DNA of 64,000 bases from an uncultured Clostridia bacterium (GTDB lineage: Bacteria > Bacillota > Clostridia > Christensenellales > Borkfalkiaceae), in the NCBI GenBank assembly GCA_949282385.1, contig CASDOP010000005.1, positions 62,001-126,000 on the forward strand, written 5' to 3'. Positions within the stretch are counted from its first letter, which is position 1; each line of letters opens with the position of its first letter. Below are positions 1-8,117 of the stretch, one piece after another. The notes under the pieces were generated by a model. That model did no database searches. It saw nothing but the letters and a program-made list of their open reading frames with translations, and was not told the DNA's origin. The position numbers were made by a program, and so were the translations under genes.

Positions 1-1017
1 AAGGATGCGGCGGAAGAACTGATATGCGTAAAATTTGCCGAAGCGCTGCGCTTGAGCATGACGAACGCATACTTTGCATCGTTTTTCTGCGACGGCGTTG
101 TGGGCGGCGCGGGCGGAGTTCTGAGCTTTGCGCCGCAGCTTGCCATGCTCTATCTTTCGCTCATTCTGCTTGACGAAAGCGGCGTTATGAGCGCGCTGTG
201 CTTCGTTACGGACGGACTGTTTGAAAAAGTAAATCTTTCGGGCAGGGCGGCTTTTTCATTAATTTCGGGACTTGGCTGCACGGCGGCGGCAATTTCCACC
301 ACCCGCGGCTATGCAAACCGCGCGTCGCAGGTGCGCACCATAGCCATGCTTCCCTACATTCCCTGCGGCGCGAAACTGCCCGTCTTCATCACCTTTTTGT
401 CGCCGCTCTTTCAAGACCCTTTCCCCGCGGTGTGCATTCTCTATTTTACGGGAATTGCCATATCGCTCGCTTCGTCCGCGGTCATGCGCGGAGGCGGGGA
501 AGGGCTTATAACCGAAATCGCGCCAGTGTCGCTTCCGTCGCCCTCACAGGTCGCAAAAAAGTTGTGTTTTTATCTCTCTTCGTTTATAATCAAAGTGGCG
601 TCTGTGGTAACGGTATTCTGCATGGTCAGCTGGCTGCTGTCCCACCTTTCGCCCTCGTTCGCGTTAGTGGGGGTGGAGGACAGCATACTCGCGCGGCTGT
701 GTTCGCTGTTGCTTCCCCTCTTCAGACCGATTGGCGTTGACGACTGGCGGCTCGCATATGCCTTCGTTTCGGGCTTTGCCGCCAAGGAAAACGTAGCCGC
801 AACAATTTCGCTCATGTTCGGCGGAGTACTTCAATTAACCCTTCCGTCCGCCGCGGCGGCATGCGCGTTCGTACTGACCTGTCCCGCGTGCATATCGGCG
901 TTTTCGGCGTCGGTGAGGGAAATAGGCTTTAAAAAGACGCTGGCAATCAACCTCTTTCAGCTGCTGTGTGCATTGCTCTTTTCCTACGCCGTATATTTTA
1001 TTTTTAACTTGCTATGA
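1..1017 (+). CDS. feoB: Ferrous iron transport protein B, C-terminal part (5' end outside window)
   Basis: The frame is open from base 1, so this is the 3' end of a longer gene; 338 residues are visible. They match the polytopic membrane half of FeoB, the GTP-driven Fe(II) importer: the family stretch 'DGVVGGAGGVLSF', then 'LSGRAAFSLISGLGCTAAAI' (counterpart of the usual 'GFGCSVPAI' pore region), then 'PYIPCGAKLPVF', all standing in the order seen in FeoB 'Gate' domains. About eight hydrophobic segments follow one another. The G domain must lie upstream of the window. A TTG at 52 could be mistaken for a start, but coding continues upstream of it. The stop overlaps the next gene's ATG by 4 bp, so the two are probably co-translated. 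Confidence 0.9.
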   Translation, partial: KDAAEELICVKFAEALRLSMTNAYFASFFCDGVVGGAGGVLSFAPQLAMLYLSLILLDESGVMSALCFVTDGLFEKVNLSGRAAFSLISGLGCTAAAISTTRGYANRASQVRTIAMLPYIPCGAKLPVFITFLSPLFQDPFPAVCILYFTGIAISLASSAVMRGGGEGLITEIAPVSLPSPSQVAKKLCFYLSSFIIKVASVVTVFCMVSWLLSHLSPSFALVGVEDSILARLCSLLLPLFRPIGVDDWRLAYAFVSGFAAKENVAATISLMFGGVLQLTLPSAAAACAFVLTCPACISAFSASVREIGFKKTLAINLFQLLCALLFSYAVYFIFNLL

Positions 1018-1820
1018 AAGAATTCACTGTAACCAATTCCTGCAAACTCAAAGATTTTACCGACAGTACCTATCCACAGGGCAGTTTTTATTTCAATGTT
1101 CTGCTCAAGGGTGGGGATATACGCGTAAACGGCGCAAAAGTTACGACAAACGTTGCTCTCGGCGCGGGTGACGCCGTTCGCTATTACACTACGGCTAAAA
1201 TGGAAGCGAAAAAAAGCCACGAGCGCGTTTTCGAGGACGAAAACATTTACGTCGCGGATAAATACAGCGGAGTGAATACCGAAGCGCTCGCCTGCGAACT
1301 GGGGCTTTTCGCCGCGCACAGGCTGGACAGGAATACGTCTGGACTGATAGTCTTTGCAAAGACGGAAAATTGCAGGGACGCGCTCGAAAAAATTTTCAAA
1401 GACCGCGCCGTTTACAAGGCATATCTGTGCATAACGGTAAATAATTTTTCCGCCGACCGCGCAGACCTGCGCGCCTTCCTCAAAAAGGACGAAAAGCGCA
1501 GCACGGTTGCGGTCAGTGACGTTCAGGGCAGAGGCTTTTCGCCCATACGCACGGAATACGAAGTGCTTTCCGCGACAGGCGACCTTGCGCTCGTAAAGGT
1601 AATTCTGCATACGGGCAAAACGCACCAGATACGCGCCCACATGGCGCATATAGGCTGTCCCTTGCTCGGCGACGAAAAGTACGGAAACGAGGCACTCAAC
1701 GCCGCTTACGGCGTCAAAAGGCAGCTCCTCGTTTCAAAGTGGCTTTGCTTTTCGCTCGACGGCAGAAAATATTCGTTTGAAAGCTCTTTTTCGCCTCAGT
1801 TCCCGCAAAAAAATAAATAA
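1014..1820 (+). CDS. RluA-family RNA pseudouridine synthase
   Basis: A 268-residue protein converting uridine to pseudouridine in rRNA or tRNA. The first ~60 residues look like an S4 RNA-binding domain ('GGDIRVNGAKV'). The catalytic motif II 'HRLDRNTSG' carries the active-site Asp at about residue 105. The late motif 'HTGKTHQIRAHMAHIGCPLLGD' region (about residues 200-220) is also typical of RluA/RluC/RluD. Which U is modified cannot be told from sequence. Its ATG overlaps the feoB stop, so it depends on the feoB transcript. No ribosome site other than the coupling is obvious. Confidence 0.9.
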   Translation: MKEFTVTNSCKLKDFTDSTYPQGSFYFNVLLKGGDIRVNGAKVTTNVALGAGDAVRYYTTAKMEAKKSHERVFEDENIYVADKYSGVNTEALACELGLFAAHRLDRNTSGLIVFAKTENCRDALEKIFKDRAVYKAYLCITVNNFSADRADLRAFLKKDEKRSTVAVSDVQGRGFSPIRTEYEVLSATGDLALVKVILHTGKTHQIRAHMAHIGCPLLGDEKYGNEALNAAYGVKRQLLVSKWLCFSLDGRKYSFESSFSPQFPQKNK

Positions 1821-1971
1821 AGCGTTCCGTGGACTGTTCGGCAGTAAAAACGCAATATAAGGATAACCGCAAACCGCCCGCGCAGAGATAAGGAGCAGAT
1901 AATACGCTCGGACTAACCGAAAAATGCGACAATTCGCAGTCAGAAAGTAAAAAGCAAGGAAGGAAGTTAAA

Positions 1972-2034
1972 ATGCTCGCGTACAGCATAAAAAAAGACTT
2001 TGCTATCAGGTTCAACAAATTTAAACTGCATTAA
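1972..2034 (+). CDS. Possible 20-residue basic small protein
   Basis: A short frame MLAYSIKKDFAIRFNKFKLH begins 8 bases after a strong purine-rich ribosome site (AAGGAAGG, 1956-1963) and ends just before a strong hairpin (2051-2084). The peptide is basic and amphipathic in character. No family is recognised and no promoter is evident, so transcription could be read-through from the pseudouridine synthase gene. The surrounding 1821-2104 stretch has no other gene. This may be a chance frame; the Shine-Dalgarno spacing is the only real support. Confidence 0.3.
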   Translation: MLAYSIKKDFAIRFNKFKLH

Positions 2035-2050
2035 AAGCGGCAAAAAATAT

Positions 2051-2084
2051 AAGCCGCCGCCCGACTTCTGTCGGGCGGCGGCTT
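2051..2084. terminator. Bidirectional rho-independent terminator
   Basis: A 15-bp perfect stem (arms 2051-2065 and 2070-2084, loop TTCT) lies between the convergent pseudouridine synthase and citrate synthase genes. A short T run follows on the plus side and an A-rich stretch precedes it, giving a T tract on the minus strand. It probably stops transcription from both sides. Confidence 0.85.
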
Positions 2085-2104
2085 TTAAAATTTACAAATT
2101 GAAA

Positions 2105-3478
2105 TCACTTTCTCTGGTCGAGTGGAACGTATTCCAGCCTGTCCTGCACGCACTGATATGCGGGACGGATAATCTTGTTGCCGTTTACGAGTTCCTCTAT
2201 GCGGTGCGCCGACCAGCCTGCAATTCTCGCGATGGCGAAGAGAGGCGTGTAGAGCGCGGGGGGAATGTTGAGCATGGAATAAACAAAGCCCGAGTAGAAG
2301 TCAACGTTGGGGTTGACGGGCTTATCCGTATTGCGCTGTTCCTGAATGAGTCTGGAAGCGACGGCGGCTACGGTATTGTACAGCTCGAATTCGTCCTCCT
2401 TGCCCTTTTCTGCGGCGAGTTTGCCGGCATACAGTTTAAGCACTTCGGCTCTGGGGTCGGAAATGGTGTAAACCGCGTGTCCCATGCCGTAAATAAGTCC
2501 TGAATGGTCGAAGGCTTTCTTGTGCAGAATTTTGTTTACGTAATCGGTAATCGTGCTTTCCTTCCAGTCGCGCACGTTTTCCTTTATGTTGTCGAACATC
2601 TGCTTGACTTTGATGTTCGCGCCGCCGTGTTTGGGACCTTTCAGCGAGCCGAGCGATGCCACCGTAGAAGAATAGGTGTCCGTTCCCGACGAGGTAACGA
2701 CGTGCGTCGTAAAAGTCGAGTTGTTGCCGCCGCCGTGGTCTGCGTGCAGTGTGAGGCATATATCGAGAACTTTTGCTTCGAGGTCGGTGAACGAGTTGTC
2801 CTTGCGCATGATGTGCAGAAGGTTCTGCGCCGTGGAATATTCTGCGAGGGGCTTGTGTATGATGAGCGAGGCGTCGCTTACGTCATAATACTTGTACGCC
2901 CTGAACGAGTAAGCCGCAATCATGGGGAACTGCGCAATGAGCTGCAGGCTCTGGCGCAGAACGTTGGAAATCATGATGTTGTCGGGGTCGGGGTCGTAGC
3001 TGTATAAGCTGAGCACGCACCTTGCGAGCATGTTCATTATGTCGCTCGAAGGGTTCTTCATTATGACGTCGCGCACGAAGTTTCTGGGCAGCACCCTGAA
3101 TTCCGCGAGCATGTCTGAAAAGGCTTTAAGTTTGCTCTTTGAAGGAAGAGATCCGAAGAGCAGAAGATAAATCGTCTCTTCGAACCCGAACCTGTTTTCC
3201 TTTACGCAGTGCGCAACGAGGTCTTTTACGTTGTAGCCGCGGTAGCAGAGAACGCCGGGAATGTTCGTCTTTACGCCGTCGACCATTTCCCAGCTGGTAA
3301 CTTCGGAAATTTCCGTAAGACCGCACAATACGCCCTTGCCGTTCTTGTCGCGAAGTCCGCGCTTGACGTCAAATTTTTCGTAAAGCGAAGGGTTGATGGA
3401 GTGCGCCTGTTCGGATTTTGCGAGTTCCGAAATCTGATGAGAATATTTAACTATAAGGTTGGCTTCATTGAAATCCAA
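2105..3478 (-). CDS. gltA: Citrate synthase
   Basis: A 457-residue citrate synthase (oxaloacetate + acetyl-CoA to citrate). The three catalytic residues sit in recognisable motifs: His in 'LHADHGGGNNSTFT', His in 'YGMGHAVYTISDPRA', and Asp in 'NPNVDFYSGFVY'. The protein is longer at the N terminus than the ~370-residue CitZ type and resembles the longer forms of clostridia. The start is TTG: no ATG is near, and a GAGAGG site lies 8 bases ahead of it. A consensus sigma-A promoter precedes the gene. It is a single-gene unit ending at the shared terminator; no other TCA gene is in the window. Confidence 0.95.
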   Translation of the reverse strand: MDFNEANLIVKYSHQISELAKSEQAHSINPSLYEKFDVKRGLRDKNGKGVLCGLTEISEVTSWEMVDGVKTNIPGVLCYRGYNVKDLVAHCVKENRFGFEETIYLLLFGSLPSKSKLKAFSDMLAEFRVLPRNFVRDVIMKNPSSDIMNMLARCVLSLYSYDPDPDNIMISNVLRQSLQLIAQFPMIAAYSFRAYKYYDVSDASLIIHKPLAEYSTAQNLLHIMRKDNSFTDLEAKVLDICLTLHADHGGGNNSTFTTHVVTSSGTDTYSSTVASLGSLKGPKHGGANIKVKQMFDNIKENVRDWKESTITDYVNKILHKKAFDHSGLIYGMGHAVYTISDPRAEVLKLYAGKLAAEKGKEDEFELYNTVAAVASRLIQEQRNTDKPVNPNVDFYSGFVYSMLNIPPALYTPLFAIARIAGWSAHRIEELVNGNKIIRPAYQCVQDRLEYVPLDQRK

Positions 3479-3526
3479 AATGAGAACCTCTCAAAAATTT
3501 AATACGGGAAAAATATATATAAAAAA

Positions 3527-3555
3527 ATTATATCACAAAAAAACAATGTTGTCAA
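3527..3555 (-). promoter_or_regulatory. Consensus sigma-A promoter of citrate synthase
   Basis: On the minus strand, TTGACA (3555-3550) and TATAAT (3532-3527) are separated by exactly 17 bp. The expected start is near 3520, giving a leader of about 40 bases. A 6-bp inverted repeat (AACAAT 3542-3547, ATTGTT 3561-3566) flanks the -35 box and could be an operator. Confidence 0.85.
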
Positions 3556-3683
3556 ATAGAATTGTTATGCAAAAATGCCGTTATTTTGACTTTAATTAAG
3601 CATAATTATAAATATTTGCAAAATTTTATGCATAAAAATTCTTTTTTTAACTTTAACAGGCTGCACAAAGAAAAAAGTTGTGC

Positions 3684-3689
3684 TATAAT
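3684..3689 (+). promoter_or_regulatory. Probable extended -10 promoter of the sigma module
   Basis: TATAAT at 3684-3689 is preceded by TG one base upstream (3681-3682), the extended -10 pattern. No good -35 box stands at 17 bp. It lies 60 bases before the STAS-protein start, whose ribosome site is GGAG. No SigB/SigF-type motif was seen in this region. Confidence 0.55.
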
Positions 3690-3748
3690 GGTTTTGTAAG
3701 GCTTAAAATGCGTTTATATATAATTAAGAATAATTCGGAGCAGAATTT

Positions 3749-4060
3749 ATGGAAAATAACGTAAAAATACTTTCCGCCTCGGCGGAGCAAATAATTGTGG
3801 GACTGACGGGCGACGTCGACGCATCCGTTTCCGAGCAGTTTGACAGCGTCATTCAGGACTGCTATCTCGCCCACGGCACGGACGTCGTTCTCGATTGTTC
3901 CGCTCTCGACTTTATCGACAGCACCATACTCGGCGCAATAGTCAAACTGTTCAAACAGCTAAAAGCCGACGGACACAGACTGGTGATAAAGGATTTAAAG
4001 CCGAGAATTAAAAAACTTTTTGAAATCTGTGCGCTCGACAGCGTGTTGGAGTTTGCATGA
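3749..4060 (+). CDS. STAS-domain anti-sigma factor antagonist (SpoIIAA/RsbV type)
   Basis: A 103-residue single STAS domain, the size of SpoIIAA and RsbV. The phospho-acceptor region reads 'LDFIDSTILGAIV', with D57-S58-T59 where the kinase substrate Ser/Thr stands in the family. In partner switching the unphosphorylated antagonist binds the anti-sigma kinase and frees the sigma factor. It is the first of four overlapping genes, the same relative order as spoIIAA before spoIIAB and sigF or rsbV before rsbW and sigB. Its last bases ATGATGA contain the next start. Whether the module serves sporulation or stress cannot be settled here. Confidence 0.88.
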   Translation: MENNVKILSASAEQIIVGLTGDVDASVSEQFDSVIQDCYLAHGTDVVLDCSALDFIDSTILGAIVKLFKQLKADGHRLVIKDLKPRIKKLFEICALDSVLEFA

Positions 4061-4410
4061 TGAAAGAATTTAAAATTTCGTTCAGTTTATCTGACAGCCG
4101 TTATCTTACGGCGCTCAGGCTGGCAGTAGGAGGCGTCTGTGCGGCTGCCGACCTCGATATAGATTTAACCGAAGACTTCAAAGTCTGCGTTACCGAAAGT
4201 TGCCTGATACTCAAAAACTGCGGTTTTTCGAGTGCGGACGTCATTCTCAACACGTCGGGCGGCGTAAGTGCGGAAGTGTGCGGAGAAAATGCCGAAAAGC
4301 TTCTCGACGGCGACAACGAATTTTCGCTCGCGCTTGTGTCGGCGCTCGTTTCCTCGTGCGAAATAGAGCGCGTGGGCAATACAATTAAGAAAGTTAAGTT
4401 AAAGGTATGA
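4057..4410 (+). CDS. Degenerate RsbW/SpoIIAB-like protein
   Basis: A 117-residue protein in the position of spoIIAB/rsbW, between the antagonist and sigma genes. The segment 'DFKVCVTESCLILKNCGF' aligns in character with the N-box helix of HATPase anti-sigma kinases (E-x-x-x-N followed by H-G). The Glu is kept, but the Mg-binding Asn is replaced by Ile, and no D-x-G-x-G (G1) or G-x-G (G2) ATP-lid motif is visible. I infer a kinase-dead relative that may bind sigma or the antagonist without phosphorylating. The family call rests on one helix and on context, so it is moderate. It overlaps both neighbours by 4 bp. Confidence 0.55.
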   Translation: MMKEFKISFSLSDSRYLTALRLAVGGVCAAADLDIDLTEDFKVCVTESCLILKNCGFSSADVILNTSGGVSAEVCGENAEKLLDGDNEFSLALVSALVSSCEIERVGNTIKKVKLKV

Positions 4411-5126
4411 CCAACGAAAAAGCCGCCGAGCTATTCCGCGAATACCGCCGCACGGGCGATATTAAGATAAGGAACGAGCTTGTAGAAAACTATATGTACG
4501 TTGCAGAGATACTCGCAAAGAAGTTTGCGGGCAGAGGCGTGGAGTACGACGACCTTTTGCAGGTCGCGTCCGAAGCGCTCATTTCGGGTGTCGAAAAATT
4601 CGATCCCGACCTTGGCAATCAGTTCACGACGTACATAACGCCCACAATTACGGGAATAATACGCAATTATTTCCGCGATTATTCGCGTTCCGTCCGCCTG
4701 CCCAGGCGGGTTTACGCGCTGTCCGCAAAGGTCAAAAGCGCGATTAACGATTATTATAAAGAACACGGCGTAAAGCCTACCGTAAAGCAGATTGCCGAAG
4801 TTCTGGGCGAAGACGAAGAGAGCATAATCGAGGCAATGGAAAGCAAAGCGCCCGTTTCGCTCGACGCGCCCGTCAAAGACGGCGACGCAATGCTGTATGA
4901 AGTTATCGCCGACGACAATTCCTCTTTTGAAAAATTTGAGGACGCCGACGCCCTCCGCACCGAGATTGCCAAGCTCGATCCCACAGAACAGCAGGTGGTA
5001 AAGCTGCGCTTCATACAGGGCAAATCGCAGGCGGAAGCGGGTAAAATTCTTGGCGTCAGCCAGATGTTCGTTTCGCGCGCAGAGCGCAAAATCATATCCA
5101 AACTGAAGGAAGCGCTTTTAAAATGA
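4407..5126 (+). CDS. RNA polymerase sigma factor of the SigB/SigF/SigG group
   Basis: A 239-residue sigma-70 family protein with region 2 ('YDDLLQVASEALISGVEKFD', then 'FTTYITPTITGIIRNYFRDY'), a region 3 helix-turn-helix ('VKPTVKQIAEVLGEDEESI') and region 4 ('LDPTEQQVVKLRFIQGKSQA', then 'GVSQMFVSRAERKII'). It lacks region 1.1. Length and layout match the B. subtilis SigF/SigB/SigG branch, which is controlled by SpoIIAB/RsbW-type proteins, as the flanking genes suggest. Start and stop each overlap the neighbours by 4 bp. I cannot say from sequence which of the three roles it has. Confidence 0.93.
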   Translation: MTNEKAAELFREYRRTGDIKIRNELVENYMYVAEILAKKFAGRGVEYDDLLQVASEALISGVEKFDPDLGNQFTTYITPTITGIIRNYFRDYSRSVRLPRRVYALSAKVKSAINDYYKEHGVKPTVKQIAEVLGEDEESIIEAMESKAPVSLDAPVKDGDAMLYEVIADDNSSFEKFEDADALRTEIAKLDPTEQQVVKLRFIQGKSQAEAGKILGVSQMFVSRAERKIISKLKEALLK

Positions 5127-5497
5127 TTACTTTCAAGGTTGACAATTTAAAGGATATGAATGCCTCGCTGCAGGGTTTTGCAGAATATCTCAAAGATTGC
5201 AGCCTTACGGACGACGAGGTGTTTTTCGGTCGGCTTGTCGGCTGCGAGCTTATAACCAACGTCATACGCCATTGCGGCGAAATGGCGCAGTTCAGCGGCG
5301 GCGTGCAGGACGACAGAATAGTAATATGCGTTTCGTCTGACGGAGGAGAGAAGTTCAGTCTTTGCCCCAAACTGCCCGAACTGCTTGCCGAAAGTGGCAG
5401 GGGACTGTATATCGTAAACGTCATCTGCGACGGCGATTTAACCCTTTCGGGCAACCGCATAACCGCTCGCATAAAGCTCGGCAGAACGCTTTTTTAA
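5123..5497 (+). CDS. Anti-sigma factor serine kinase (RsbW/SpoIIAB-like HATPase)
   Basis: A 124-residue GHKL ATPase-type protein. The N box 'GCELITNVIRHCG' retains Glu, the Mg-binding Asn and the following His; a G1-like 'VSSDGG' and a G2 box 'ESGRGLYIV' follow. This is the pattern of anti-sigma kinases that bind a sigma factor and phosphorylate a STAS antagonist. Unlike the spoIIA and sigB operons, the competent kinase is placed after the sigma gene while a degenerate relative occupies the usual place before it. It is shorter than SpoIIAB (146 residues). It is the last gene of the operon. Confidence 0.8.
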   Translation: MITFKVDNLKDMNASLQGFAEYLKDCSLTDDEVFFGRLVGCELITNVIRHCGEMAQFSGGVQDDRIVICVSSDGGEKFSLCPKLPELLAESGRGLYIVNVICDGDLTLSGNRITARIKLGRTLF

Positions 5498-5613
5498 TTG
5501 TACGCGAAAATTTCCCTCTTTAGACGAGCGCGCGAAATTTTTCCGCCCGACTGAATTTGTTTTTGCAAATTAATTTGCTCTGTTCAGCGTCTTATCCGAT
5601 GAAAATTTTTATG

Positions 5614-5655
5614 TGCCGCATTCGGTTGAACATTGACCGTGCGGCATTATTTTTA
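5614..5655 (+). terminator. Probable terminator of the sigma module
   Basis: TGCCGCA (5614-5620) pairs with TGCGGCA (5640-5646), with an inner CGGT/ACCG pairing, and is followed by TTATTTTTATATTT. It lies about 120 bases after the last gene of the sigma operon. Confidence 0.6.
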
Positions 5656-5744
5656 TATTTATTGTTTATTTCATAACGACGATTATTTTTTAAGAGCGCC
5701 GTTTTGCAATGAAGCAGGCGTTAAAATACTTTTTCGCCCGCCCA

Positions 5745-5792
5745 TATCTGCTCAATGTTGCAATCTGGACTGTATCTGCTCAATGCCGCAAT
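5745..5792 (+). repeat. Two imperfect 20-bp direct repeats in a gene-free stretch
   Basis: TATCTGCTCAATG followed by a near-copy of TTGCAAT/CCGCAAT occurs at 5745-5764 and again at 5773-5792, a 28-bp period. The whole stretch 5498-6068 has no convincing gene; frames there lack ribosome sites and family resemblance. It holds these repeats, two hairpins and a terminator. Confidence 0.5.
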
Positions 5793-5815
5793 TTATGGTT
5801 AATTATCATTCGCAT

Positions 5816-5840
5816 GCACGGTATCATCCGTGCTTTTTTT
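5816..5840 (+). terminator. Orphan terminator-like hairpin
   Basis: GCACGG, loop TATCAT, CCGTGC, then seven T (5834-5840). It follows no plus-strand gene directly, so it may end a small RNA transcribed across the direct repeats, or be a second terminator of the sigma module. A further GCGCGG/CCGCGC pair follows near 5843-5866. Confidence 0.45.
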
Positions 5841-6020
5841 GGCGCGGTTTCAAACTGTGCCGCGCTCGCAAACCATGTCGCGATTTATGGAGCATTTACG
5901 GTTAAGGGTTGAAGCGGGGCGCATTTCGCTTTATAAAGTTGCGAGCGCCGAGAAAAAAAGCGTTGCCGCAGAAATTGACGGTCGCGTAAGGTTGTATAGG
6001 AAGAGAGTGCATAAGCGTAT

Positions 6021-6055
6021 AAAAAAATCGGCTTCGGAAAACCGAAGCCGATTTT
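6021..6055 (-). terminator. Terminator of the minus-strand membrane protein gene
   Basis: A 14-bp perfect stem (6024-6037 with 6042-6055, loop AAAA) ends in a T run when read on the minus strand (A tract 6021-6027). It starts 13 bases after the stop codon of the gene at 6069. Confidence 0.88.
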
Positions 6056-6068
6056 AAATTTCAGCGAA

Positions 6069-7892
6069 TTATCTGTTGTTGCTGTGGTAGAGGTAAATCT
6101 TGCGGAGCAGACCGCTGGAAAGCATCGAACGGAACTTGCCGAGGTGAATGAATATTTCGGGGAAGAAGTCCTTGTTGCTTTCGCCGACTTCGTAGTCGGG
6201 CATGCCTGCGGGAAGAGTACCCTGCGATTTATCGAAGAATACCTTGGAGAATTCAATTTTCTGCTCAACGGTGAGAGTGTCGATAAATTCGTCCGTAGGA
6301 CCGTCGTAAACGAGAGCGGGAGCTTTGTTTACGTTTGCGTGATATACAACGGGTTCGGCTGCGGGAGTTTCGTCGCTTTCAACGCCGGGAACGTCCATGG
6401 AGAGCTGTTCGGGCTCGTCAGTCGTTTCTTCGACGGTCTGCGTCGTTTCCGTCGTTTCGTCGCCGACGATACCTACAATTTCTTCGTCTTCGGTAATCTT
6501 CGTAGTTGCGGGTTCTTCCGCGGTTTCTTCTGCGGGAGTTTCTTCAACGGGCTGTTCAGCAGCTTCAGCCGTCGCAACGGGTTCTTCGGTTGCGGGTTCT
6601 TCTGCCGTTGTGGGAGCAACATAAACGGTCGTATCGCTCACGAGGTCGGTCTGTTCTTCGTTCTGAGCGGTCATGGACTGGTCTACAAATCTCATTCTCG
6701 CTTCGTGCTGTTCGCGCGCTTTAATCGCGAGCGCGCCCGTTTTGCCTACGCGTACCGCAGAGATAATAACTGCGATAAGCAACCAGAAGATTATGAGGTA
6801 AAGGTTGAAACCTACGGTGACGTTGCTTTCGATGAACATGCATACGAGTGCAACGATTGCAATTACGAGGGTTATGATATATCTCACGAGGGAGAATACC
6901 TTAGAGCCTTTGTTTACGCAAACGATGCCCGTTTCGTCCGTCTTGTTGCCAGACATAAGTCCGCAGAAATCGATGATGAGGTTGATTATTGCGAGTATGC
7001 CGAGAGCGAGAATTGCAACGCGGAGGATGTTCGCGGTTGCGCTTTCGCCCGCAATCCAGATGAAGTTCTGACCTGCGGAAAGTCCGCTCACCATATAAAC
7101 GATGAGCATGAACGCCGTAACGGGAACTTCGCCCGAAGTGTACAAGCCGGTGCCGGTCTTGATGGAGTTGAGCATGTTGTACCAACCATCGACGGATATG
7201 CCCATTTCGGATGCGGCATAAGTCATAAGCGAATCGAACTCAAACAGGCAGATAAGTACGAAGAGTGAGAACAGGAAGAGTATAACCTTGACCGTGCCGA
7301 GCGATTTTTTCTGCATGATGCTCTGGATGAAGAGTAATACGAGAACTGCCGTGCCTACGATTACGAGATTGAGGTTGTAATAAACGAGGGGAACAGATAC
7401 AGCGTAATAAAATATCGTGCCCGAAAAATATAAAGCAAAGAAGAAGAAATACAGTCCGAGCGTGAAGAGCGCCGCGCCTTCGCCGACGTAAGCGCTGATA
7501 ATGCTCGTTTTCTTATCCTTTTTGCCCAGGCATACGGGAATAATCATAACGAGAGCGAGAACCGTAACCACAGCGTAGAGAAGGAACAGTATTGCAAGCA
7601 TCTGTATCTGCGTAGCGTCCTTGGGAAGGATGGTGTTGCTGTAATTGAGGAATTCGGGGAAAGGGTGCTGTTCCACGAATGAGCCGCTTATAACGGGACT
7701 GCCTGTAAAAGGCATGAGTGCGGCGTTTAAAGCAGCGGGGATATACCAGAACATCATCTGGTCGCTTGCGTTGCTATAGACTTCATACCCGAACAGGGGA
7801 ATAAACCAACCTGCAACGAGCAGAAGCACAGCAATGACGTAGGTAACGATTACCGCGGTCTTGTTTGTCTTCTTGATGTTTTCAGTAGACAT
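6069..7892 (-). CDS. Polytopic membrane protein with acidic Thr/Glu/Pro-rich linker, function unknown
   Basis: I do not recognise a named family. The 607-residue protein has about nine hydrophobic segments in the first ~385 residues, among them one at ~12-34 and a dense cluster at ~95-220. A low-complexity linker (~400-535) rich in Glu, Thr, Ala and Val follows, then a folded-looking C-terminal segment of ~70 residues ('TVEQKIEFSKVFF', 'DYEVGESNKDFFPEIFIHLG', 'LRKIYLYHSNNR'). The layout suggests a membrane anchor displaying a cytoplasmic C-terminal module on a flexible tether. Two ATGs are possible; I chose the one at 7892 because GGAG lies 7 bases before it, whereas it abuts the ATG at 7898. 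It is a single-gene unit with its own terminator. Confidence 0.75.
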   Translation of the reverse strand: MSTENIKKTNKTAVIVTYVIAVLLLVAGWFIPLFGYEVYSNASDQMMFWYIPAALNAALMPFTGSPVISGSFVEQHPFPEFLNYSNTILPKDATQIQMLAILFLLYAVVTVLALVMIIPVCLGKKDKKTSIISAYVGEGAALFTLGLYFFFFALYFSGTIFYYAVSVPLVYYNLNLVIVGTAVLVLLFIQSIMQKKSLGTVKVILFLFSLFVLICLFEFDSLMTYAASEMGISVDGWYNMLNSIKTGTGLYTSGEVPVTAFMLIVYMVSGLSAGQNFIWIAGESATANILRVAILALGILAIINLIIDFCGLMSGNKTDETGIVCVNKGSKVFSLVRYIITLVIAIVALVCMFIESNVTVGFNLYLIIFWLLIAVIISAVRVGKTGALAIKAREQHEARMRFVDQSMTAQNEEQTDLVSDTTVYVAPTTAEEPATEEPVATAEAAEQPVEETPAEETAEEPATTKITEDEEIVGIVGDETTETTQTVEETTDEPEQLSMDVPGVESDETPAAEPVVYHANVNKAPALVYDGPTDEFIDTLTVEQKIEFSKVFFDKSQGTLPAGMPDYEVGESNKDFFPEIFIHLGKFRSMLSSGLLRKIYLYHSNNR

Positions 7893-8117
7893 AATCATTC
7901 TCCGTAACAGTTTATTTTTAAAGCCGCAAAAGTGGGCGGCGCTATAAATTGGTTAAATAATAGTCCTACACGAACCTACATAAAGTATTGTAATACAAAA
8001 ATTATTATATGTCAAGATTTAGCATTAATTTTACGCCCTCGCACGGGCATAAAATTTAAAATTTTTCAAAAGGGTGCGCGCGTTGGACGGCGGCTTGTCC
8101 GCAGGCATTTTTTCTTT

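Noticed and set aside
6084..7268. Long open frame on the plus strand opposite the membrane protein gene
   Set aside because: It is a shadow of the minus-strand gene: no ribosome site, unusual composition, no family resemblance.
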